Assembly (NCBI GenBank): GCA_030535815.1
Contig: JAUNRD010000021.1
Span: 1 to 13,465, forward strand
DNA: 13,465 nucleotides
DNA from: Clostridia bacterium
GTDB lineage: Bacteria > Bacillota > Clostridia > CAKSNL01 > HGM11501
Reading direction: 5' to 3'
The position numbers and the translations under genes were made by a program. The notes below the pieces were generated by a model. It saw only the letters and a program-made list of their open reading frames with translations, searched no databases and was not told the origin of the DNA. Shown piece by piece: positions 6,600 to 11,682 of the stretch; position 1 is the stretch's first letter; each line of letters starts with the position of its first letter.

Positions 6600-6619
6600 G
6601 GAAGGGATTTATCCCTTCC
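6600..6619. repeat. Palindromic hairpin between the CofE-like gene and eno
   Basis: GGAAGGGA at 6600-6607 is exactly complementary to TCCCTTCC at 6612-6619 with loop TTTA, in a context beginning ATCGTAG. It is not a second terminator, because the T run does not follow directly. Its layout resembles the short dispersed palindromes found between genes in many clostridial genomes; that assignment is inference. Confidence 0.5.
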
Positions 6620-6627
6620 GTTATTAA

Positions 6628-6654
6628 TTGTTTTTCTTGTCCTGTAAGTATAAA
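6628..6654 (+). promoter_or_regulatory. Weak candidate promoter of eno
   Basis: TTGTTT at 6628-6633 and TATAAA at 6649-6654 are 15 bases apart, shorter than ideal. A promoter is expected here because a strong terminator separates eno from the gene upstream. The eno Shine-Dalgarno is GAAAGG at 6694-6699, 9 bases before ATG 6709. Confidence 0.35.
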
Positions 6655-6708
6655 TAAAGAAAAACTGACGATAATTACAGTATAAGCAATTATGAAAGGC
6701 GGTTTTTT

Positions 6709-7971
6709 ATGTATATAAAGGAAGTTAAGGCAAGGGAAATTTTAGATTCCCGCGGTTTTCCTACGGTGGAGGCGGAGGTGACCTTAGAAAACGGAGTAAA
6801 AGGCGTTGCATCTGTTCCGTCAGGGGCGTCAACCGGCGCGGCGGAAGCGCACGAGCTTCGTGACGGAGGGGAGAGGTATCTCGGTAAAGGCGTATTAAAG
6901 GCGGTGGGAAACGTAAATAAAGTGATAAACGATGAGCTTAAAGGAAAATGCGTTTTCAATCAGCGGGAGCTTGATAGAATAATGATTGAAGCCGACGGCA
7001 CCGAGGAAAAAAAGCGCCTTGGTGCAAATGCAATACTTTCGGTTTCCGTTGCCTGTGCAAGGGCGGCATCAAATGCTCTCGGAGTTCCGCTTTACCGCTA
7101 TCTTGGCGGAGCAAATGCCCACATTATGCCCATTCCGATGATGAATATTTTAAACGGCGGTGCCCATGCTGACAACAACGTGGACATTCAGGAATTTATG
7201 ATTATGCCCGCGTCGGCAAGCTCTGTGGCAGAAGCGGTCAGGATGGGAGCGGAAGTATTCAATTCCCTTAAAAGTATAATAAAAAGCGAAGGCGGGAGAA
7301 CCTCCGTCGGTGACGAAGGCGGCTTTGCGCCGGAGCTGACGGGCGACGAGGAAGCCCTCGAGCTGATAATCCGCGCAACAGAGAAGGCTGGATTTACTCC
7401 CGGAGATGATATTCTTCTTTCGATTGATGCAGCATCAAGCGAATGGTTTGACGGAGAAAAATATGTTCTGCCAAAGTCCGGAAAAAGCTATACCACCGAT
7501 GAAATGGTGACCTATTTTAAAAATTTATCCGAAAGCTACCCCGTATTTTCTATGGAGGATCCTTTGGCTGAGGAGGACTGGCAGGGCTGGCAGAGGCTTA
7601 CAGGAAGTATCGGAGACAAGTGTCAGCTGGTGGGAGACGATCTTTTCGTGACAAATACGAAAAGGATAAAAAAGGGCATCATGCTTGGGGCAGGAAATGC
7701 GGTACTTGTGAAAATCAATCAGATAGGAACGCTTAGTGAGGCGATTGAGGCCGTGGATGTGGCGCATAAGGCGGGCTATAAAAGCATAATTTCCCACAGA
7801 AGCGGGGAAACGGAGGATTCCTCCATCGCTGATATTGCGGTAGCTTTGGGCAGCGGACAAATCAAAACGGGAGCACCGTCAAGGGGCGAAAGATGCGCAA
7901 AATATAACAGATTAACAAAAATCGAAGCTGAATTGGGTAAAAATTCTTCACTTTACAGAATAAAAATTTAA
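6709..7971 (+). CDS. eno: Enolase (2-phosphoglycerate dehydratase)
   Basis: Enolase converts 2-phosphoglycerate to phosphoenolpyruvate in glycolysis, in the cytoplasm. The 420-residue protein keeps the catalytic and Mg2+ residues: the loop serine of SGASTG (41), H153 in GGAHADN, E162, E203 in GDEGGF, metal ligands D240, E283 and D310, the general base K335 in VKINQIGTL, H363-R364-S365 in ISHRSGETED, and K386 in QIKTG. It is slightly shorter than the usual 425-435. The second metal motif reads SMEDP rather than the common SIEDP, and codon use is more mixed (AGG, CGG, GGG, GCG) than in the neighbouring CofE-like and secG genes. An active enolase is near certain; whether it is the only copy cannot be seen. 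Downstream lies secG with its own promoter. Confidence 0.96.
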   Translation: MYIKEVKAREILDSRGFPTVEAEVTLENGVKGVASVPSGASTGAAEAHELRDGGERYLGKGVLKAVGNVNKVINDELKGKCVFNQRELDRIMIEADGTEEKKRLGANAILSVSVACARAASNALGVPLYRYLGGANAHIMPIPMMNILNGGAHADNNVDIQEFMIMPASASSVAEAVRMGAEVFNSLKSIIKSEGGRTSVGDEGGFAPELTGDEEALELIIRATEKAGFTPGDDILLSIDAASSEWFDGEKYVLPKSGKSYTTDEMVTYFKNLSESYPVFSMEDPLAEEDWQGWQRLTGSIGDKCQLVGDDLFVTNTKRIKKGIMLGAGNAVLVKINQIGTLSEAIEAVDVAHKAGYKSIISHRSGETEDSSIADIAVALGSGQIKTGAPSRGERCAKYNRLTKIEAELGKNSSLYRIKI

Positions 7972-7979
7972 AAAAAGAG

Positions 7980-8008
7980 TTGTTTTTTTCTGAAATGTGT
8001 GGTAAACT
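7980..8008 (+). promoter_or_regulatory. Probable promoter of secG
   Basis: TTGTTT at 7980-7985 and TAAACT at 8003-8008 are 17 bases apart, with a TG at 8000-8001 making an extended -10. No hairpin terminator follows eno, so readthrough from eno is also possible. Confidence 0.6.
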
Positions 8009-8042
8009 GTTTTGAGAAGTTTACAAAAGAGGTAAATTTTAC
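8002..8042 (+). promoter_or_regulatory. GTAAA/TTTAC inverted repeats over the secG start site
   Basis: GTAAACT at 8002-8008 overlaps the -10 box and is exactly complementary to AGTTTAC at 8018-8024. A further palindrome, GTAAATTTTAC, lies at 8032-8042. In RNA the region could fold only in part, because the first arm lies before the start site, so a DNA-binding operator is the more likely reading. The Shine-Dalgarno AAAGGA at 8052-8057 is outside it. Confidence 0.4.
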
Positions 8043-8067
8043 ATATTTCAGAAAGGAATGAACAAAG

Positions 8068-8523
8068 ATGGCAGCATTAAAAATTGTTGTTACCGTTATT
8101 CACATTTTGATCGCATTCGGTCTTATGGTAACAGTACTTTTCCAGTCCGGTAAATCTCAGGGTCTTTCCGGAAGCATCGCAGGAGGTGCAGAGACTTTCT
8201 TCGGTAAGAACAAGGGTAAGACAATGGACGGCGTTCTTGCAAAGCTTACAGTTGTACTTGCAATCCTTTTCGTTATCACATCTGTTTCTCTTTCACTTAT
8301 TGCTAAGAAGATGAACAATGTGGCAGAACAGGAAATCGTTACAGAAGCTCCTGAGCTGGTTGTCGACGAAGAAACTCCCGAAGAGCCTGCTACAGAAGAA
8401 TCTGCTGAAGTAACAGAAGAAGTTGCTCCCGAGACTACAGAGGAAGTTCCTGTAGAAGAAGCTCGCGAGGCTACTGAAGTAACTCCCGTAGAAGAAGCTA
8501 CTACAGAAGAAACTGCTGAATAA
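8068..8523 (+). CDS. secG: Protein translocase subunit SecG with a long acidic tail
   Basis: SecG is the small accessory subunit of the SecYEG channel and aids SecA-driven export. Residues 1-82 are a normal SecG: membrane segment one at about 4-25, the conserved loop LFQSGKSQGLSGSIAGG (24-40) and TFFGKNKGKTMDGVLAKLT, then membrane segment two at about 56-79. The remaining 70 residues are an added tail of Glu, Thr, Ala, Val and Pro with almost no basic residues, ending EETAE. Ordinary SecG is about 75-80 residues, so the tail nearly doubles the length. It is predicted to be disordered and, given known SecG topology, to lie outside the membrane. Codon use is highly biased, suggesting high expression. 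ATG 8068 follows AAAGGA by 10 bases. A terminator separates it from smpB. Confidence 0.92.
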   Translation: MAALKIVVTVIHILIAFGLMVTVLFQSGKSQGLSGSIAGGAETFFGKNKGKTMDGVLAKLTVVLAILFVITSVSLSLIAKKMNNVAEQEIVTEAPELVVDEETPEEPATEESAEVTEEVAPETTEEVPVEEAREATEVTPVEEATTEETAE

Positions 8524-8531
8524 GCAAATAA

Positions 8532-8564
8532 ACGGAGTGTTGGATTTTCCAATGCTCCGTTTTT
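8532..8564 (+). terminator. Intrinsic terminator after secG
   Basis: A 12-pair stem (8532-8543 with 8549-8560, including two G-U pairs) has loop ATTTT and ends in a T run to 8564. It starts eight bases after the secG stop. Confidence 0.88.
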
Positions 8565-8593
8565 AACCCATCTGAAAGAAAGGAGGCGTTTTC

Positions 8594-9055
8594 GTGGGAG
8601 AAGGCATAAAGACACTTGCATCCAATAAAACCGCGGCGAGAAACTATTTTATTCTTGAAAAGTATGAAGCGGGAATTGAGCTTTTCGGAACGGAAGTAAA
8701 GTCTATGCGTATGGGCAGGGTAAACTTAAAGGACTCTTACGCTCATGTTGATAATGGAGAGCTTTTCGTTTACGGGATGCACATAAGTCCCTACGAAAAG
8801 GGTAATATATTTAATAAGGACCCTATGCGCCCCAAAAAGCTTCTGCTTCATAAGGCTGAAATTATGAAGCTTTTCGGAAAGGTTCAGCAGGACGGATGTG
8901 CAATCATTCCTCTTTCTGCCTACCTTAAACACGGAAGGGTTAAAATTGAAATAGCGCTTTGTAAGGGTAAAAAACTTTATGATAAGCGCGATGATATGGC
9001 TAAAAAGCAGGCAAACCGCGATATAGAGCGTCAGATGCGCGGAAAAGATTATTGA
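8594..9055 (+). CDS. smpB: SsrA-binding protein SmpB
   Basis: SmpB carries alanyl-tmRNA into stalled ribosomes and places its C-terminal tail in the empty mRNA channel for trans-translation. The 153-residue protein is the family length. It has SNKTAARNYFILEKYEAGIE at 10-29, FGTEVKSMRMGRVNLKDSYA at 31-50, the GHISPYEKGN-like stretch YGMHISPYEKGNI at 60-72, and the basic tail KGKKLYDKRDDMAKKQANRD at 124-143 that reads the mRNA path. It starts at GTG 8594, 7 bases after a perfect AGGAGG at 8581-8586; no ATG fits. Its RNA partner ssrA lies 246 bases downstream on the same strand, the classic arrangement. A promoter for it is not obvious in the 29 bases after the secG terminator, so partial readthrough from secG is likely. 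Confidence 0.96.
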   Translation: MGEGIKTLASNKTAARNYFILEKYEAGIELFGTEVKSMRMGRVNLKDSYAHVDNGELFVYGMHISPYEKGNIFNKDPMRPKKLLLHKAEIMKLFGKVQQDGCAIIPLSAYLKHGRVKIEIALCKGKKLYDKRDDMAKKQANRDIERQMRGKDY

Positions 9056-9093
9056 TAATTTAACATATAGGAAACGGCTGTGTAATAAAACCG

Positions 9094-9102
9094 TGGTAGA
9101 AT
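9094..9102 (+). promoter_or_regulatory. Candidate extended -10 promoter for ssrA
   Basis: TGG-TAGAAT (TAGAAT at 9097-9102) is an extended -10 element without a good -35. It is the best promoter-like sequence in the smpB-ssrA gap. If used, the precursor RNA would carry about 190 bases of 5' leader, including the whole hairpin array, to be removed by RNase P. Confidence 0.35.
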
Positions 9103-9126
9103 ATGATAGCGAGAAAACATCGGTAA

Positions 9127-9179
9127 GCGCCGTTTTTGCATTTTTCGTTCATAAATTGCTTTATTGCAATTTATTTCAG
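9127..9179 (+). repeat. 52-53 base repeat, copy A, with a 9-pair hairpin
   Basis: This copy aligns with copy B at 9248-9299 over its full length, with about seven differences and one single-base length change. Both open GCG-Y-CGTTTTTGCATTTT and end TTCAG. The inner stem here is ATAAATTGC (9151-9159) with GCAATTTAT (9166-9174) around TTTATT. Compared with copy B, one stem pair changes from C-G to T-A, so pairing is kept. Confidence 0.8.
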
Positions 9180-9241
9180 AAAATACTGTTCGTATTTTCT
9201 TATATGTAATGCAAAAGCCTAAAAAAGCTGTTCGCTTTTTT
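9179..9241. repeat. Two perfect hairpins with identical TGTTC loops
   Basis: GAAAATAC (9179-9186) pairs with GTATTTTC (9192-9199), and AAAAAAGC (9221-9228) pairs with GCTTTTTT (9234-9241). Both have 8 pairs and the same loop TGTTC. They lie between copies A and B. The second has a terminator-like A/T layout and could weakly end transcripts in either direction, perhaps that of smpB. Confidence 0.75.
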
Positions 9242-9247
9242 GCGCCA

Positions 9248-9299
9248 GCGTCGTTTTTGCATTTTCCATTCACAAATTGCTTTGTTGCAATTTGTTCAG
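9248..9299 (+). repeat. 52-53 base repeat, copy B, with a 9-pair hairpin
   Basis: This is the second copy of the repeat at 9127-9179. Its stem is ACAAATTGC (9272-9280) with GCAATTTGT (9287-9295) around TTTGTT. It ends three bases before the mature 5' end of the tmRNA, so it would be the immediate 5' flank of the RNase P cleavage site. Confidence 0.8.
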
Positions 9300-9301
9300 T
9301 T

Positions 9302-9644
9302 GGGGGCGTTCCGGTTTCGACGGGGATTTTGAACCATGGGAAGCGGGTAGTGGCGAGTACCACTTAAAAAACTCAATTCTAAATATAAACGCTAACAGAA
9401 ATTTAGCAATCGCTGCCTAACGTGCAGCCGTCCGCCCGGGGATAACCGCGACTCCGGCTCGGGCGTCGATTAGCGGTGAACGTGACCGTGCAAAGCTTTG
9501 AGCACGGCATGACTAATGAAGCTACCGACCGCTTAAGTTTGCTTGTGGACTTAAGCGCGGGGGAATCTTAACCATAAGCTGCACCCGGAGATGCCTGTGC
9601 GGATAGATTTTCGGACACGGGTTCGACTCCCGTCGCCTCCACCA
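9302..9644 (+). ncRNA. ssrA: Transfer-messenger RNA (tmRNA, one-piece)
   Basis: tmRNA, charged with alanine and bound by SmpB, rescues ribosomes stalled on broken mRNA and adds a degradation tag. The 5' end GGGGGCG (9302-9308) pairs with CGCCTCC (9634-9640), with one G-T, to form the acceptor stem. The conserved TTCCGGTTTCGACGGGG follows. The 3' end has the T arm ACGGGTTCGACTCCCGT and an encoded CCA at 9642-9644. The mature length is about 343 bases and the pseudoknot-rich middle is present. The resume codon falls at RNA position 90, as in E. coli. It follows smpB and is closed by a strong terminator. No permutation or intron is seen. Confidence 0.97.
9391..9420 (+). other. tmRNA tag reading frame, predicted tag ANRNLAIAA
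   Basis: GCT 9391 to TAA 9418-9420 encodes Ala-Asn-Arg-Asn-Leu-Ala-Ile-Ala-Ala. Together with the alanine carried by the tmRNA, the added tag would be AANRNLAIAA. It ends in -Ala-Ala as degradation tags do, but has Ile where Leu is usual and Arg where Asp or Glu is usual. The other two frames in the same place do not give a sensible tag. Confidence 0.85.
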
Positions 9645-9674
9645 TTCATTAGCGCGTCCAGCGCAAAATTACAG

Positions 9675-9720
9675 AAATACCCCTCTTGGCCAACCTTTAC
9701 TGGCTAAGAGGGGTATTTGT
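9675..9720 (+). terminator. Strong intrinsic terminator after ssrA
   Basis: An 18-pair stem (9675-9692 with 9701-9718, one G-T) has an 8-base loop and ends TTTGTTTGT. It lies 30 bases after the tmRNA CCA end. Confidence 0.93.
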
Positions 9721-9722
9721 TT

Positions 9723-9870
9723 GTCTTACCGAGGATATCCATAAACAGGGATATTTTGCGGAAAAAACCTATTTTACCGACGATATCAAGCCTATGTCAC
9801 ATTCCGCAAAGCTTGTGGTGAGGATAACCTTACTATATTCATTGTACAAGCTAATTTTCAAGAATAAAGA
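9723..9870 (+). other. Stretch between two terminators, possible gene remnant
   Basis: One plus-strand frame stays open from inside the ssrA terminator to TAG 9914-9916 and reads like protein in its middle: EDIHKQGYFAEKTYFTDDIK, followed by PMSHSAKLVVRITLLYSLYK. It has no Shine-Dalgarno, and its only far-upstream start codon lies in the terminator stem. The end of the frame runs through the minus-strand terminator. I see no motif I can name. It may be the residue of a lost gene or chance; no other structure is visible in this stretch. Confidence 0.2.
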
Positions 9871-9902
9871 AAAAACAGCAGAAGGTCAAGCCTTCTGCTG
9901 TT
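9870..9902 (-). terminator. Intrinsic terminator of the minus-strand 127-residue gene
   Basis: AACAGCAGAAGG at 9874-9885 pairs perfectly with 9891-9902 around a 5-base loop. The A run 9870-9875 becomes a U run on the minus strand, so it acts on transcripts coming from 9939. The plus-strand side has no T run. Confidence 0.9.
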
Positions 9903-9938
9903 CTGCTATCAGTTAGGACGATAAAGATTAATCCTTGT

Positions 9939-10322
9939 TTAATTTATGGTAAGGTTTTCCCAATCTAATGAAAGATGGTTCTTCTTAGCCCATACATCTA
10001 ACAGTTTGTCTAAAATCTCATCTTCAATTTCTCTGTATTGAGCATCAAGACCTGCATCAGCAATGTCTCTCCATCCTGTGGGTTTGTTGTCATAGTTAGG
10101 AATGAGGCTTTTCTGTGCATCAGTCAAACTGTTATGAAATTCTCGTCGCACGAGTTTTTTTACAGATTCTCTATAGGGGAATTCGTAGAAGTTAGCAAAA
10201 CGATGACGCTTGCCTTCTGTGTCCTTGCCGTCTAAATCTAAATACCAAACTCGTTTGTTGCGCTTATCGTAATAAAGACTATAATCTGTGCCGGTGTTGT
10301 TTATGAATATTAATTTATCCAT
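9939..10322 (-). CDS. Hypothetical protein, 127 residues
   Basis: I do not recognise this family. The protein has no signal peptide or membrane segment and is rich in charged and aromatic residues. It begins MDKLIFINNTGTDYSLYYDK, has a strand-like RVWYLDLDGKD (about 24-34) and a basic centre (KKLVRREFH), and ends in an acidic helix EIEDEILDKLLDVWAKK. ATG 10322 is preceded by AAAAGGAG about 10 bases away. An upstream in-frame ATG at 10364, with AGGA just before it, would add 14 mostly basic residues; I prefer the downstream start. The gene has a consensus promoter, a leader of about 128 bases and its own terminator, so it is an independent, probably strongly transcribed unit. Its base composition is more AT-rich than the core genes, in keeping with an accessory origin. 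Confidence 0.72.
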   Translation of the reverse strand: MDKLIFINNTGTDYSLYYDKRNKRVWYLDLDGKDTEGKRHRFANFYEFPYRESVKKLVRREFHNSLTDAQKSLIPNYDNKPTGWRDIADAGLDAQYREIEDEILDKLLDVWAKKNHLSLDWENLTIN

Positions 10323-10450
10323 AGAAAATCTACTCCTTTTATTTATTATTTTTTTAATAAACATTTCATCCTGATAGGATGCAACTAAGGAGCGCGTAAT
10401 GATACTATCGGCTCATATGATTCAATTAATTATAATCTAACTTGATAGCG
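10323..10450 (-). promoter_or_regulatory. Long structured 5' leader of the 127-residue gene
   Basis: About 128 bases lie between the predicted start of transcription and the start codon. On the minus strand they contain an ATAGC/GCTAT stem around TTTC at the extreme 5' end, a CATCC/GGATG stem (10367-10381), and a TTTATTA/TAATAAA stem just before the Shine-Dalgarno. None matches a riboswitch class I know. A translated three-codon ATG-AGC-CGA frame is present but has no binding site. Confidence 0.35.
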
Positions 10451-10456
10451 AAAGCT

Positions 10457-10485
10457 ATTATATAACAACCTATGTTCATTGTCAA
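10457..10485 (-). promoter_or_regulatory. Fully consensus sigma-A promoter on the minus strand
   Basis: On the minus strand TTGACA (10480-10485) and TATAAT (10457-10462) are both perfect and are separated by exactly 17 bases. It reads toward the 127-residue gene. It is the strongest promoter in the window and lies 21 bases beyond the end of the AraC-type gene. Confidence 0.9.
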
Positions 10486-10505
10486 GAACTTTTTTCTCCT
10501 TGTAA

Positions 10506-11390
10506 TTAAATCTTGGTTAGGTTTTTTCTGTACTGCATAGGCGTTATGCCTTTTTCTGCCTTAAATTCTTTTGTAAAGAAGCTTGATGAACAATAGCCCA
10601 AAGAATATGCGATATTCGTAATGCTGTCATCGGTGCAGGACAAAAGCCTTTGAGCATCTTCGATTTTAAGTTTTCTTGTATATTCATGGAAGGTCATTCC
10701 TGTTGCCGATTTAAAAATTCTGCTGAAATGTCCGGGGCTGAAACCGCAAAAAATTGCGGCATCTTTTGTGCTCATAGAAGCAATGGAGCATTCGAGTTCG
10801 TGGATAAGCTTGAATACAGGCATCTGAACGCTCGTTATAGCATTACTTTTTGATAACTCCTTATTGTTTTTGTCCATATGGGAAAGAACAACGGCACAAA
10901 CTGAAAATAAATTTGACCGCAGGAAAAAATCAGAGCCATATTCTTCGGATTCAAAATTCATAATCGCCTTAGTCATATGTTCTTTTAATTCAGGGTTACT
11001 TTTTATTATCCTTAAGCTCTTTTTATCTCTTATGTTGATGTAGTGGTTAAACGTATTGGTTGTATAAGGTTTTGTGTACAGAAGATCGGGAAGAAACTTT
11101 AATACCATATATCTGTAGCTGTTTTCGTCATTACGATAAAAACCATGGGGCTCGCCTGAGTATATTATTAAAAAATCATCTTTTTCCAAGTTGAATTTTT
11201 CATCATTGATAATTACCTTGAATTTACCATCCAAAACATAAATGTATTCTATATAATCATGGTAATGCAATTCGCCCTTCAACTTGGGTCCATAGCCTGC
11301 TTTATTTGAGTGCGCATCTTGGCCGTCGATAAGACAATGGATAGGAAGGACCTCTCCGTTCTTATATTTGAGGTTCTCATCTGTAAACAT
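10506..11390 (-). CDS. AraC-family transcriptional regulator with cupin sensor domain
   Basis: The 294-residue protein is a typical AraC/XylS-type regulator, most often a sugar-responsive activator. The N-terminal cupin-like domain shows HYHDYIEYIYVLDGKFKV at 42-59 and a later GEPHGFY at 79-85. The C-terminal DNA-binding domain has two helix-turn-helix units: STKDAAIFCGFSPGHFSRIF at 207-226 and SITNIAYSLGYCSSSFFTKE at 256-275, ending in GITPMQYRK. A GTG four codons upstream (11402) is possible, but ATG 11390 has GGTGGTGAT just before it, so I use it. It is divergent from the glycoside hydrolase gene, which is its likely target. The ligand is probably a sugar or glycan fragment; which one is unknown. 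Confidence 0.92.
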   Translation of the reverse strand: MFTDENLKYKNGEVLPIHCLIDGQDAHSNKAGYGPKLKGELHYHDYIEYIYVLDGKFKVIINDEKFNLEKDDFLIIYSGEPHGFYRNDENSYRYMVLKFLPDLLYTKPYTTNTFNHYINIRDKKSLRIIKSNPELKEHMTKAIMNFESEEYGSDFFLRSNLFSVCAVVLSHMDKNNKELSKSNAITSVQMPVFKLIHELECSIASMSTKDAAIFCGFSPGHFSRIFKSATGMTFHEYTRKLKIEDAQRLLSCTDDSITNIAYSLGYCSSSFFTKEFKAEKGITPMQYRKNLTKI

Positions 11391-11425
11391 TAATATCACC
11401 ACCGATAGAAATTAAAATGATTGTA

Positions 11426-11431
11426 ATTATA
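11426..11431 (-). promoter_or_regulatory. Probable -10 box of the AraC-type gene
   Basis: TATAAT on the minus strand lies 36 bases upstream of ATG 11390, giving a start near 11419 and a leader of about 30 bases. No good -35 is seen at 16-18 bases, so the promoter is probably weak, as is usual for AraC-type regulators. Confidence 0.45.
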
Positions 11432-11477
11432 ATAACATAAAGATTGTGAAAAATCTACAAAAAAATTTAAAATATCA

Positions 11478-11550
11478 TTTTTGTTATATTTTTTGTTATG
11501 TTTTTTATATCGGAATTTTTAGGATTGTGCTACCATATAGATGGTATATT
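11478..11550 (+). promoter_or_regulatory. Candidate activator sites and extended -10 promoter of the glycoside hydrolase gene
   Basis: TTTTTGTTAT is repeated at 11478-11487 and 11490-11499, 12 bases apart. Downstream, TACCAT (11531-11536) is complementary to ATGGTA (11541-11546) around ATAG. TGG-TATATT, with TATATT at 11545-11550, is an extended -10 box lacking a -35, as expected of a promoter that needs an activator. The start would be near 11557. The link to the divergent AraC-type protein is inferred from position. Confidence 0.45.
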
Positions 11551-11639
11551 GTGTCCATAGAAAAAACTTTATTCTTTGACGACGTTTCCTCTTTAGATAC
11601 GATACCTAAAACCGATAAAGTTGAGCCTTATGCAAACGC

Positions 11640-11668
11640 TCAATAAGTAGTGGCTTATAACTTATTGA
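11640..11668 (+). promoter_or_regulatory. Hairpin just upstream of the glycoside hydrolase Shine-Dalgarno
   Basis: TCAATAAGT at 11640-11648 pairs perfectly with ACTTATTGA at 11660-11668 across 11 bases. It ends two bases before AGGAG (11671-11675). It could stabilise the mRNA, keep the binding site exposed, or be a second DNA operator. Confidence 0.45.
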
Positions 11669-11682
11669 AAAGGAGAATTATA

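Noticed and set aside
9127..9299. CRISPR-like array from the repeated 52-53 base unit
   Set aside because: Only two copies, imperfect, with hairpins rather than a variable spacer between them, and no cas genes.
9049..9367. Open frames of 104 (minus) and 67 (plus) codons between smpB and ssrA
   Set aside because: They are made of the hairpin array and run into the tmRNA; no ribosome binding sites, and both repeat copies translate to low-value lysine-rich sequence.
9600..9660. Integration site at the ssrA 3' end
   Set aside because: No integrase and no second copy of the ssrA 3' end could be found in the window.
10399..10440. Plus-strand 13-residue frame with AAGGAG six bases upstream
   Set aside because: It lies in the leader of a minus-strand gene and has no plus-strand promoter; probably chance, although the spacing is good.
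11446..11646. 66-codon frame between the AraC-type gene and the hydrolase
   Set aside because: It has a GTG start without a binding site, aromatic/AT-rich composition, and overlaps the predicted promoter.
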